From: a virus
Strand: one strand, 5' to 3'
Length of the DNA: 44,933 nucleotides
IMG/VR virus record: IMGVR_UViG_3300010391_000059
Location: 1-44,933 of that record
A program made the position numbers and the translations under genes. Below, piece after piece: positions 5,610 through 12,685 of the stretch (positions are counted from its first letter, which is position 1; the number at the start of each line of letters is the position of its first letter). Below the pieces are notes generated by a model. It was not told the origin of the DNA. It saw only the letters and a program-made list of their open reading frames with translations, and made no database searches.

Positions 5610-6269
5610 ATGGCTCACGAAACGATTCAGGCTTATCCGCTCCAGTGGCCGGCTGGCTGGCGACGCTGCCGCAGTCGCATCGAGGCCCGGTTCCATCGCC
5701 GGGGGAATCCACAGGGGGAGCATGGCTGGCGGCCGAAGCAGGACCTCACCGTTGCCGACGCCCTCCAGCGCGTGCTAGACGAATTATGGGCGATGGGGTT
5801 TGACCGGGATGGCATTGCCATTTCCACGAACGTCAAGCTCCGCCTCGACGGGCTACCACGTTCGACCGCCGGTGAACCGCAGGACCCCGGCGCGGCGGTC
5901 TATTGGCGCAACGGGAAGAGGGGGATCCGCTGCATGGCGGTTGACCGCTATGACCGCGTGGCGGACAACTTGGCGGCAATCGCTGCTACTCTGGGAGCGA
6001 TGCGGGCGATTGAGCGGCATGGCGGCGCCGAAATATTGGACCGGGCCTTTGCCGGGTTCAAAGCCCTGCCAGCGCCGGAACAGTGGTTTCAAGTTTTGGG
6101 GCTGGACTCCCAGGACGTCACCGAGGAACAGATTCAAGAGGCTTACTACCAGAAGGCTAAAGAGTCTCACCCCGATTTGCCAAGCGGAGACCCAACCGCC
6201 ATGGCGCGGATCAACGCCGCCCGCGACCGCGGGCTGGAGGAGGTACGAGACCATGCACGAATGTCCTGA
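5610..6269 (+). CDS. Phage J-domain protein (219 aa)
   Basis: The C-terminal third is a J-domain: WFQVLGLDSQDVTEEQIQEAY, then the HPD tripeptide (KESHPDLPSGDP, about residue 186) that stimulates Hsp70 ATPase. The N-terminal part (LQWPAGWRR, IAISTNVKLRLDGLPRS, RYDRVADNLAAIAATL) is a domain known from phage J proteins but of unknown function. Encoded directly after DnaB, it probably recruits host DnaK to remodel the initiation complex, as host DnaJ does for lambda P; this is inference. I moved the start to 5610 because AAGGAGG lies 11 nt upstream; the ATG at 5577 lacks a site. Confidence 0.85.
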   Translation: MAHETIQAYPLQWPAGWRRCRSRIEARFHRRGNPQGEHGWRPKQDLTVADALQRVLDELWAMGFDRDGIAISTNVKLRLDGLPRSTAGEPQDPGAAVYWRNGKRGIRCMAVDRYDRVADNLAAIAATLGAMRAIERHGGAEILDRAFAGFKALPAPEQWFQVLGLDSQDVTEEQIQEAYYQKAKESHPDLPSGDPTAMARINAARDRGLEEVRDHARMS

Positions 6270-6372
6270 GTGCCAAGAAGATTGCGATTGCGTAATGCTA
6301 GGAGGGGTCTGCCAGCATAACTGTGAGGAATCCGATAGGGAGCCGGAAGACCCTGGCGAGTACGACGAATGA
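6253..6372 (+). CDS. Very small Cys-rich acidic protein (39 aa)
   Basis: Sequence begins MHECPECQEDCDC and has six cysteines and two histidines in the first 24 residues, then an acidic tail (SDREPEDPGEYDE). A single zinc site is likely. GGAGG lies about 10 nt before the ATG at 6253. It overlaps the J-protein gene by 17 bp and its stop overlaps the rusA start as ATGA. Role unknown. Confidence 0.7.
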   Translation: MHECPECQEDCDCVMLGGVCQHNCEESDREPEDPGEYDE

Positions 6373-6740
6373 ACGCGCCGGAGAAAAGCGTGTGGTTCGT
6401 GGTTCCGCTCGTACCGCCCTCGGGGAACCACTACAAAAAGCCTGTTCGTCGCGGGGACTTTCTCGGATTCTACCTGACGAAAGAGGCGAAGGCGTTCAAA
6501 GAGGCTGTCTGGGTCTGCGCAGCGCACCGTTGGGTTGATGCCAAGCGTTTCCAGGTTTCCGTCGTGGTGTATTTGGCGAAGAAACAGCGTGGCGACTTCG
6601 ACAATTTCTGGAAACTCATCCTGGACGGCCTCGAAGACTCCAAGGTGATTTACTCGGACGCTGCGGTGATGAAGGGGACGCTCGAAAAGCGTCGGGATCG
6701 AGCGAATCCGAGAACGGAGATTCTAATTGAGGCATTTTGA
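6369..6740 (+). CDS. rusA: RusA-family Holliday junction resolvase (123 aa)
   Basis: RusA-type features in order: PPSGNHYKK near the start, YLTKEAKAFKEAV, the acidic active-site stretch GDFDNFWKLILDGL (about residues 74-87), VIYSDAAV and the closing PRTEILI. Length is normal for the family. It cuts four-way junctions formed during recombination or replication so that DNA can be packaged. It starts at an ATGA overlap with the Cys-rich gene and ends the early operon. Confidence 0.92.
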   Translation: MNAPEKSVWFVVPLVPPSGNHYKKPVRRGDFLGFYLTKEAKAFKEAVWVCAAHRWVDAKRFQVSVVVYLAKKQRGDFDNFWKLILDGLEDSKVIYSDAAVMKGTLEKRRDRANPRTEILIEAF

Positions 6741-6772
6741 CTTCTTAAGCGGCTTGCGGGAGGGCTCGCTTT

Positions 6773-6813
6773 GGCGCGGAAACGGCCCTGGGTTCGACTT
6801 TCAAGGCCGCGCC
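6773..6813 (+). other. GC-rich hairpin after rusA
   Basis: GGCGCGG (6773-6779) and CCGCGCC (6807-6813) form an exact 7-bp stem around a 27-nt loop, in the 225-bp gap between early and late genes. There is no strong T run after it, so it is only a weak candidate for a terminator. A GGTTCGA in the loop resembles a tRNA T-loop but no tRNA fold surrounds it. Confidence 0.35.
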
Positions 6814-6873
6814 CGGCCCTTTCCTCCAGTCCGAGATTCCAGTCGCTCCTGGGGCAACCTCGTGAGATTTCCC

Positions 6874-6903
6874 TTGACAAGCCGCTCCGACCCAGCGTAC
6901 AGA
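6874..6903 (+). promoter_or_regulatory. Candidate late promoter
   Basis: TTGACA (6874-6879) followed after 18 bp by TACAGA (6898-6903), about 55 bp before the first gene of the packaging block. No GTACTAGGAC operator lies nearby, unlike the early promoters. The -10 is poor, so confidence is moderate. Confidence 0.5.
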
Positions 6904-6964
6904 TAGGCCGATAGCCCCTGGGAACGTTCCTGGGAATCCGGCAACCGGAATTCGATGGGCAGAG

Positions 6965-7297
6965 TTGTCTAAAATTCAGGTTCGGATCGAAAACGGCCTG
7001 CGGTCATACACTTCCCTGAGATCAGCAAAAGAAAAAGTGGCTCGCGGTCTTGCTGCCTGGATCGCCTATGGCGCTGCCATCCGCATGGTGGCAGAGCGCG
7101 AGCGCGTGGTCGAGCATCAGGAGATTGCGGCCCAACGCCGGGACGCTTCCTACTGGCGCGAGATCGAGCGGCAGCGCGGCGGCGCTGAAGGCTCACTCTG
7201 TTTCAACATGGTCGTCCGCGCCACGCCGCCGACCGAGCACGGCGGCCCCCAGGGGATTGTCTCCGTGTGCTTTGAACCCGTTGTGAAACATGCCTGA
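6965..7297 (+). CDS. Hypothetical protein before terminase (110 aa)
   Basis: Basic, mostly helical protein (KEKVARGLAAWIAYGAAIRMVAERERVVEHQEIAAQRRD) with a more beta-like C-terminus ending IVSVCFEPVVKHA. The start is TTG at 6965; its ribosome site is weak. It overlaps the next gene by 8 bp. Not recognised; its place directly before the small terminase subunit suggests a packaging or regulatory accessory. Confidence 0.6.
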   Translation: MSKIQVRIENGLRSYTSLRSAKEKVARGLAAWIAYGAAIRMVAERERVVEHQEIAAQRRDASYWREIERQRGGAEGSLCFNMVVRATPPTEHGGPQGIVSVCFEPVVKHA

Positions 7298-7877
7298 GAA
7301 ACCACGGCCCACAAAGCGTCGCGCCTACAAGCGCGTGCGCGACAGCGCCGCCTACCTCGAGTGGCGCGAGCACAAAATGGCCGCGTTACTCGAAGTGAAA
7401 GAAGGCAAGTCCGTTCTGGCCGTCGCAAAGAAATACGGGTTCACGCCCCGCAATCTTTTCCGCTGGCAGTTTGCCGATGAAGGGCGCAGACGGAGCATCG
7501 CTGCTCGCGCCGCAGAAATTGCCGATGGCAAAATGATCGAGAACAAAATCAACGAGGCTTCCGAAGCGCTTTCCGACGGTCTCGCCCACAACGAAGATTA
7601 CAACCGCGGCAGACTCGGTCTCGGCGCGCTGGAGAAGCTGGTCCCAGACTTCCAGAAGGGCGCAGCCCTGCCTCCCGGAGCAACCCAAAACAATTTCTTC
7701 TTTTCGAACGATGAACAAGCCAGACGATTCTTCGAACTCGAACGCAGAGCCAAAGAGCAGCGGCTTATCGGCGCGCCAGTTAGCGAGCCAACGGCTTTCG
7801 GAAGCCCAAGCGACGATTCTAGGCCGGATCAAGAGCGATGCCCTGTGGTGGCTCCGCAACGCGACGAAAACCTATGA
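7290..7877 (+). CDS. Putative terminase small subunit (195 aa)
   Basis: An N-terminal basic region and a helix-turn-helix (KSVLAVAKKYGFTPRNLFRWQF, about residues 40-61) are followed by helices and a C-terminal tail. This is the usual layout of small terminase subunits, which bind the packaging site and present DNA to the large subunit. Its place just before the large-subunit gene supports the call. The large-subunit frame starts 167 bp before this gene ends, an unusually long overlap, so either this gene's tail or the next gene's start may be imperfect. Confidence 0.65.
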   Translation: MPEKPRPTKRRAYKRVRDSAAYLEWREHKMAALLEVKEGKSVLAVAKKYGFTPRNLFRWQFADEGRRRSIAARAAEIADGKMIENKINEASEALSDGLAHNEDYNRGRLGLGALEKLVPDFQKGAALPPGATQNNFFFSNDEQARRFFELERRAKEQRLIGAPVSEPTAFGSPSDDSRPDQERCPVVAPQRDENL

Positions 7878-8475
7878 CCCGCATTGGGCGGAGCACGGCT
7901 TCGAGTCGCCCTACAATCCCTTCCCGCAACACGAATACCTCGATTACGTCTTCGATTTTCTCAAGCCGGAGCGCGAGGTCTCGATCCAGTGGGTTCGAGA
8001 CCGGCTGCCCGCCGACCCATGGCGCGGTGCCCGCGAGCGCATCATCGAGAAATCGCGGACGATGCTTGGGACTTGGGCGTGCGTCGGGTTCTTTACTCAC
8101 GCCGCAATCACCGTTCCGGGGCGGGAATTTCTTTTCCAGAGCCAAACCGCAGAGAAGGCGGAAGAATTGATCTCGATGGCGAAAACGCTTTGGTTCCAGC
8201 AAGACGACTGGCTGAAAAGGGAATTCCCGCTGGATCGTCGTCTTGACGATCTGCCGCGAGATTTGATCCGATGGAAAAACGCCTCGCGGATCGTCGGAAT
8301 CCCCAGCGACCCGGACAAAGTGCGGTCGTATCACCCGACCGGGATGCTCATCGACGAAGCGGCATTCATCAGCGAGTTCAAGCGCAACCGCGAGACGGCG
8401 ATCCCGGCGTGTAAAGTGCTCGTGATGCTTTCGAGCGCCGGGCCTAGTGAGTTCGGCGACTTTATCTGTAACTGA
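7711..8475 (+). CDS. terL: Terminase large subunit, ATPase part (254 aa)
   Basis: Carries the motor half of TerL: a deviant Walker A region (EKSRTMLGTWACVGFF), FLFQSQTAEKAEELI, the Walker B GMLIDEAAFI and the coupling motif LVMLSSAGPSEFGDF near its end. The nuclease half is encoded by the next frame, which begins 2 nt after this stop (TGAAAATG). Intact TerL proteins of this type run straight on from the coupling motif, so this is a split or frameshifted gene. The ATG at 7711 lies inside the small-subunit gene and has no good ribosome site. Confidence 0.85.
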   Translation: MNKPDDSSNSNAEPKSSGLSARQLASQRLSEAQATILGRIKSDALWWLRNATKTYDPHWAEHGFESPYNPFPQHEYLDYVFDFLKPEREVSIQWVRDRLPADPWRGARERIIEKSRTMLGTWACVGFFTHAAITVPGREFLFQSQTAEKAEELISMAKTLWFQQDDWLKREFPLDRRLDDLPRDLIRWKNASRIVGIPSDPDKVRSYHPTGMLIDEAAFISEFKRNRETAIPACKVLVMLSSAGPSEFGDFICN

Positions 8476-8477
8476 AA

Positions 8478-9503
8478 ATGCCTAATGGCCTTTCGATTCG
8501 CAGCAACTCAAAGAAAATCCCGATTCTTCGGCTCCACTACTCCGCGCATCCGCAACGCGATGCGGCTTGGGTTGCGGAAGAAAAACCGAAGTATTCCGAG
8601 GCCATGTGGCAGCAGGAGCAGGAGATTGACTACTCTGCTGCGGGCGGGGAGCGGGTCTTGCGCGCACTGCTCGAACGGCGCTGGGAAGAAATCGTCATCA
8701 CCGATCCGAAGTGGGAGGCTGATCCCGGATGGGCTTACGGCAACGGGCTGGACTACGGGAAAGCTCATCCTTGCGCGTTCGAGCCTTGCGCGATGGACTT
8801 CACGGGATGCCGGTACGCGCTTGCGGAAAGCTATCACTCCGGTCTGACGCCTAAAGAAAATATGGCCCACATCAAAACCATGCGGCTGCCGTGCGTCGAG
8901 GAAAATGGCGCGAACCCCTTGGCGATCATGAAGGCGCTGGGAACTTTCTGCGATCCCTCGATGGGATACACGAACGTCGCCTCCGAAGATAAATTCACGA
9001 GCTATACGGCGCTGTTTGCCTCTGCGGGGATGCCGCGCGTCCAACTCGGAATTCGCGGCCACGACCAGAATTTGCTCGCGCAGATCATTGACGCCTGGAA
9101 CCAACCGGACCCCATGTTCAAAATCGTCTGCCGCAATATGCCGTTCCCGTGCGATCCCGGTTCCATGAAGAAGCGCGAAGGGACCTACGAGCAAGGCTGC
9201 CCGAACCTGCTTTGGGAGCTGCTGAATTTGAGGCGGAACGAGAACACAGCGGTTCGGGAAGAAAAAGTAGGTCCCTCGGAAGGGTTGGTGGACAAAGACA
9301 ACGACGGTTGGGACGCGCTGAAATACTGGTGGACGAGCCAGACCGCGACTCCGCAAATCTCCGAGAACGTGGCGTGGCGGCAACAAGTGCATAAGATTCG
9401 GGAGAAACATCCCGACATGGACCTGAACTCGCTCTCCATGCATCAGCAGCGCTGGGAGCGCGAGCGGAAACGGAAAAGGGAGGCGGTGCTCTCATGGAGA
9501 TAG
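8478..9503 (+). CDS. terL: Terminase large subunit, nuclease part (341 aa)
   Basis: Continues the TerL reading: KKIPILRLHYSAHPQRD, KYSEAMWQQEQEIDYSAAGGERV, then the RNase H-like nuclease domain with a first catalytic Asp in NGLDYGKAHPC and later acidic residues (CDPSMGY; KDNDGWDALKYW). It cuts concatemeric DNA at the start and end of packaging. The frame is offset from the ATPase half; one base removed or added near 8470 would fuse them. Re-initiation at this ATG, 2 nt past the upstream stop, is also possible, giving a two-protein motor. Confidence 0.85.
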   Translation: MPNGLSIRSNSKKIPILRLHYSAHPQRDAAWVAEEKPKYSEAMWQQEQEIDYSAAGGERVLRALLERRWEEIVITDPKWEADPGWAYGNGLDYGKAHPCAFEPCAMDFTGCRYALAESYHSGLTPKENMAHIKTMRLPCVEENGANPLAIMKALGTFCDPSMGYTNVASEDKFTSYTALFASAGMPRVQLGIRGHDQNLLAQIIDAWNQPDPMFKIVCRNMPFPCDPGSMKKREGTYEQGCPNLLWELLNLRRNENTAVREEKVGPSEGLVDKDNDGWDALKYWWTSQTATPQISENVAWRQQVHKIREKHPDMDLNSLSMHQQRWERERKRKREAVLSWR

Positions 9504-9775
9504 CCCTGGGCCTTCTGCAGGTCGGTTTGCTGATTGCCCTGCTTGTGATTCTCTGGCGCGGGCCCATCCCGCAGGCACAGACTACGGTTCCGAAGCACGG
9601 CGGGCTCTTCCAAAAACTGGCAGAAAGAATCTCGCCTCGGTCGCAGGCGCAGCCGGGATCAAGTTCTTTCCGCGAGCGGATGTCGCCGCAGGAATTCGCA
9701 GATCACGCGGAGCGCCGCTACATCGAAATCCGGCAGAAAGAAGAAAGCGAAAAGGAGAAGGCCAACGCCCGCTAA
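9494..9775 (+). CDS. Small membrane-anchored protein (93 aa)
   Basis: One N-terminal hydrophobic helix (ALGLLQVGLLIALLVILW, residues 4-21) followed by a soluble charged part ending in a Glu/Lys-rich helix (EIRQKEESEKEKANAR). It has a good ribosome site (AAGGGAGG) and overlaps the terminase end by 10 bp. No family recognised. A membrane protein between terminase and portal is unusual; a lysis or head-assembly accessory role cannot be decided. Confidence 0.65.
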   Translation: MEIALGLLQVGLLIALLVILWRGPIPQAQTTVPKHGGLFQKLAERISPRSQAQPGSSSFRERMSPQEFADHAERRYIEIRQKEESEKEKANAR

Positions 9776-9794
9776 ATCAGCAGCCCAGCAAATT

Positions 9795-9977
9795 ATGATG
9801 GCCATTGCGGAGCACGCGCCGGAAAAGCTGTACGAAAGAAACAGGGGCGTCCTCTCGATGGAGAAGGAACAGATGCACGACTTCGCCTCGACGAAGCGAA
9901 AAGGCTTGCCGATGCACGCCAACGCCAAGAACTTTCTCCGGCGCAACAAGCGCAGAAAAGGAGTCCGCCATGGCTAA
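9795..9977 (+). CDS. Small basic structural-region protein with NFLRR tail motif (60 aa)
   Basis: Contains AIAEHAPEKLYERNRGVLSM, HDFASTKRKGLPMH and a basic C-terminus KNFLRRNKRRKG. The DFAST..KGLP block is common in small proteins encoded near terminase and portal genes. The annotated ATG pair at 9795/9798 lacks a ribosome site. The frame runs on upstream as TPAKSAAQQI, which fits the family's N-terminus, with AAAGGAG exactly 7 nt before an ACG at 9765, so the true start may be that ACG. Confidence 0.7.
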   Translation: MMAIAEHAPEKLYERNRGVLSMEKEQMHDFASTKRKGLPMHANAKNFLRRNKRRKGVRHG

Positions 9978-10296
9978 GCGAGAAGGGGGAACCTACGAGC
10001 GTCAGCGCGAATACGAATCGCGCCAAGAGGAATCCATTCGGCAGAAACGCATGGAAGACGCGGACGTATGGCAAGGAAAACTCCAAGCCGAATTCAACGA
10101 GCGCACCGCGCCGCAACGACAGAGGCGTTTGACGGCAGCGCGAGAGGCTGCGCAAGCAAAGAAGCGCGGCGTTCCGTTCTACGAGCACGGCGGAAAAGTC
10201 AAAGAGACAGGCCCCGCGTTTTTGCATAAGGGCGAGAGAGTTGTCCCGGCCAAAAACTTCCTGCGACGGAAGAAACGGGCGAAAAGGAGTTATTGA
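9970..10296 (+). CDS. Small structural-region protein, second with NFLRR motif (108 aa)
   Basis: MAKREGGTYERQREYESRQ opens a charged helical N-terminal half. The C-terminal part reads FYEHGGKVKETGPAFLHKGERVV, a block widespread in small phage head-region proteins, then AKNFLRRKKRAKRSY. I chose the ATG at 9970 because AAAAGGAG stands 8-9 nt upstream. Its tail repeats the NFLRR of the genes on both sides in different codons. Confidence 0.75.
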   Translation: MAKREGGTYERQREYESRQEESIRQKRMEDADVWQGKLQAEFNERTAPQRQRRLTAAREAAQAKKRGVPFYEHGGKVKETGPAFLHKGERVVPAKNFLRRKKRAKRSY

Positions 10297-10297
10297 G

Positions 10298-10531
10298 ATG
10301 GCGCGGCTGACATACGAGAAAAGAGAATCGTTGCCCGGCAAAAGTTTCGTCTTTCGTAAAGCGCGGAAATATCCAATCGAGGACGAAGCCCACGGCAGAT
10401 CGGCATTGCAGCGAGTTTCGCAGTTTGGTTCCTCCGAAGAAAAAGCTACCGTGCGCGCCGCTGTCAAGCGCAAATTCCCCGGCATCGCCCAATCCAAAGG
10501 CAAAGCCCGCAATTTTCTGAGACGATCTTGA
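10298..10531 (+). CDS. Small structural-region protein, third with NFLRR motif (77 aa)
   Basis: MARLTYEKRESLPGKSF, then KYPIEDEAHGRSALQRVSQFGS and RAAVKRKFPGI. This is the layout of a small family (YPI.D..HA..AL.RV) seen in many phages and of unknown function. It ends KARNFLRRS. The start at 10298 has AAAAGGAG upstream. Its stop overlaps the portal start (TTGA). Lys/Arg content suggests contact with DNA or an acidic partner. Confidence 0.78.
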   Translation: MARLTYEKRESLPGKSFVFRKARKYPIEDEAHGRSALQRVSQFGSSEEKATVRAAVKRKFPGIAQSKGKARNFLRRS

Positions 10532-12666
10532 AACCAGAAAAAGACATCGCAGACTTCTTCCGAACTTACCGCGACCGGGTGATGGACCAGACCCGCCAAC
10601 AGCGGTACGCCGTCATCAAGCGCGTCAGCCTGGCGCGCGGCTTGCTCAAAGGCGAGCCGGTGGATTGGTACGATGGGGTGGGCTGGCGCTGGCGGGCGGC
10701 GGAAGAGTTCCCCGAATACAGCAAAGAAACTGCGCCGCGTTACCGCCGTCACATCAACATCTACCAAGCCGCCTGGCAAATCCTCAATGGCGCGCTTCAC
10801 ACGGCGGGCGTGCCCGGCTCCGTCTTCATCCCGCAAAACGAAAAGCAGGAGATGGACAAGGCCGCAGCGCGCATTGCCAAGCCGATCATAGACTACGAGC
10901 GCAGCGTGATTGACTACTCCGATTTGTGGCAACGGCTTTTCCAGAAATTCTTTACCGACGGCCCGGCGGTGCTTTACGCGCGACACGTCCGCGACGGCGC
11001 GCGATGGGGCTACCGCACGGAACGGCGGGAAGTGGAAACTCCCTACCGCGTACGGGAAGCCGGCTACGACTGCTTCATGTGCGGCGACTTCACTCAGCCC
11101 GGCATGACCCAGCGGGGCGAATTGGGCGGCATCTTCTGTCCGAAGTGTGGCGACCCGATGCACGCCGAGAACTACGCGGAGCCGATTGACAAAATGCTCA
11201 ACGAGGTCCAGGAACAGAAAGTTCCCAAGGGCCGCGAGATGGTGGAGATTTTCGGCCTTCTGGAATCGCCGCTGCCTTGGTGGGTCGGGAAACTCGAAAA
11301 CTGCCCATACGTTCCGATCATCACGGACGTTCAGAGAGAGTACATCATTCGGGCATTCACGGATTCGGAAGACGAGCTTCGCGGCGTGGGCCAGACGGAA
11401 GAAATTCGGGAACAATTGGCGCGGCAAAGAGCGAAATCACCGCAGTACGGCGCGCCCGACGCCAGCACCGAACTATTCTTTGAATATGGCCGCTGGTGGT
11501 TTCAACCGGAAGTTTTCTATAGCGAGACGGACAGGGGCAAGAGGCGCGAGATGCTGGCGGAATACGGCCAGGGCGCCTTTGTGCAGTTTGCCGGGGACAT
11601 TTGCCTGGACGCCGTGGACGAGGCTGTTGCAGACCACATCGAAATCGCGCGACCCTTGCCTGGAGACGGGATGCACACGCCGTCCCTGGGGCAGAATGGC
11701 GTGCCCATCCAACTTGCAGTGGACACGGCATTCAATCTGCAATTGGAAGGCGTGGAGTATGCGGCCTTCGGCCCCGTGCTTGTGAATTCGCTGTTGATGA
11801 ATCCCGAGGCGCTGCAAGGTAAAAAGCCGGAACCGTTTCAGGTTATACCGGTCCTGGTCCCACCTGGAATGAATTTGCGCGATGCCGTCTACCAGGTTGA
11901 GGTCAAAGACATCAGCGCGTCGGTTCAATCGCTCATCGAGCAATCATTCCGGTGGATGGAGCATTTGGTAGGGGCGACTGCGGCCTTGGCGGGCGCTGCG
12001 ATGAAGAATGCCCGCACAGCCGAGCAATACGCCACGGCGAAGAATCAGGCGCTCCAGCGGCTTGCGCCGCCCTACGAGAATGCCAAACGCTCCCTGGCAA
12101 AGATTGATGAGATCCTGGTTCATGAGGTTCTAAAAAACCGCAGCGACGAAGAATTGAAGGAGATTGTTGCAGGGCGCATGGACCGCACAATGATGGAGAC
12201 GCTACTGGCCCCGCGCCAGGGCCGCATCTTCGCGCGAGCGGAGCAGTCCGAGTCTGTCCCGCAGACCTGGGGGCAGAAACAGGCGGCCATTTCCGAGTTG
12301 CTGCAAAGCCAGAACCCGCTCGTTCAGAGGTGGATTGGAGACCCCAACAACGCGGAGTTGATATTCCGGGCCAAGGGCTTGCCCGAGTTGACGGTGGGGC
12401 AGGACATGAAGGGGAAGATGGAGATGCTGCTGCCGTTGCTTCTCCAGGGCGCGCCCATCCCATTCGATTCCGTTATGGACGATCCGGTAGTCGCAACGAG
12501 TTTTTTGAGGAAGTGGGCCGCGACGCCGGAAGGTTTTGCAGCCCAGCGGGAAAACCAAACAGGTTTTATGAATGTTCGCAGGTACGTCGAGGAAGCTGCG
12601 ATAACCATGGTTCCGCCGCAGCCGGGACCCGCGCCAGGGCAGGGACAACCTGCAATGACGCGCTGA
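10528..12666 (+). CDS. Portal protein with zinc-ribbon insertion (712 aa)
   Basis: Position (after terminase, before scaffold and capsid), length and the aromatic/helical N-terminus (YRRHINIYQAAWQILNGALHTAGVP) fit a portal, the 12-subunit ring through which DNA enters and leaves. Residues about 190-225 contain CFMCGDF and CPKCGDPM, a zinc ribbon inserted in the wing region. The clip/crown-like C-terminal part (EQSFRWMEHLVGATAALAGAAMKNARTAEQYATAK) matches portals of short-tailed phages. It starts at TTG 10528 overlapping the previous stop. The zinc ribbon is not typical of the best-studied portals. Confidence 0.82.
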   Translation: MKPEKDIADFFRTYRDRVMDQTRQQRYAVIKRVSLARGLLKGEPVDWYDGVGWRWRAAEEFPEYSKETAPRYRRHINIYQAAWQILNGALHTAGVPGSVFIPQNEKQEMDKAAARIAKPIIDYERSVIDYSDLWQRLFQKFFTDGPAVLYARHVRDGARWGYRTERREVETPYRVREAGYDCFMCGDFTQPGMTQRGELGGIFCPKCGDPMHAENYAEPIDKMLNEVQEQKVPKGREMVEIFGLLESPLPWWVGKLENCPYVPIITDVQREYIIRAFTDSEDELRGVGQTEEIREQLARQRAKSPQYGAPDASTELFFEYGRWWFQPEVFYSETDRGKRREMLAEYGQGAFVQFAGDICLDAVDEAVADHIEIARPLPGDGMHTPSLGQNGVPIQLAVDTAFNLQLEGVEYAAFGPVLVNSLLMNPEALQGKKPEPFQVIPVLVPPGMNLRDAVYQVEVKDISASVQSLIEQSFRWMEHLVGATAALAGAAMKNARTAEQYATAKNQALQRLAPPYENAKRSLAKIDEILVHEVLKNRSDEELKEIVAGRMDRTMMETLLAPRQGRIFARAEQSESVPQTWGQKQAAISELLQSQNPLVQRWIGDPNNAELIFRAKGLPELTVGQDMKGKMEMLLPLLLQGAPIPFDSVMDDPVVATSFLRKWAATPEGFAAQRENQTGFMNVRRYVEEAAITMVPPQPGPAPGQGQPAMTR

Positions 12667-12685
12667 GTAAAGGAGAATCGTTTCG

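Noticed and set aside
6773-6840. tRNA-like GGTTCGA in the gap after rusA
   Set aside because: Flanking bases cannot form a T-stem or acceptor stem; it falls in the loop of a plain hairpin.
8460-8480. Programmed -1 frameshift joining the terminase halves
   Set aside because: The in-frame TGA precedes the A-run and no slippery heptamer with a downstream stem is clear, so re-initiation or an indel is preferred.
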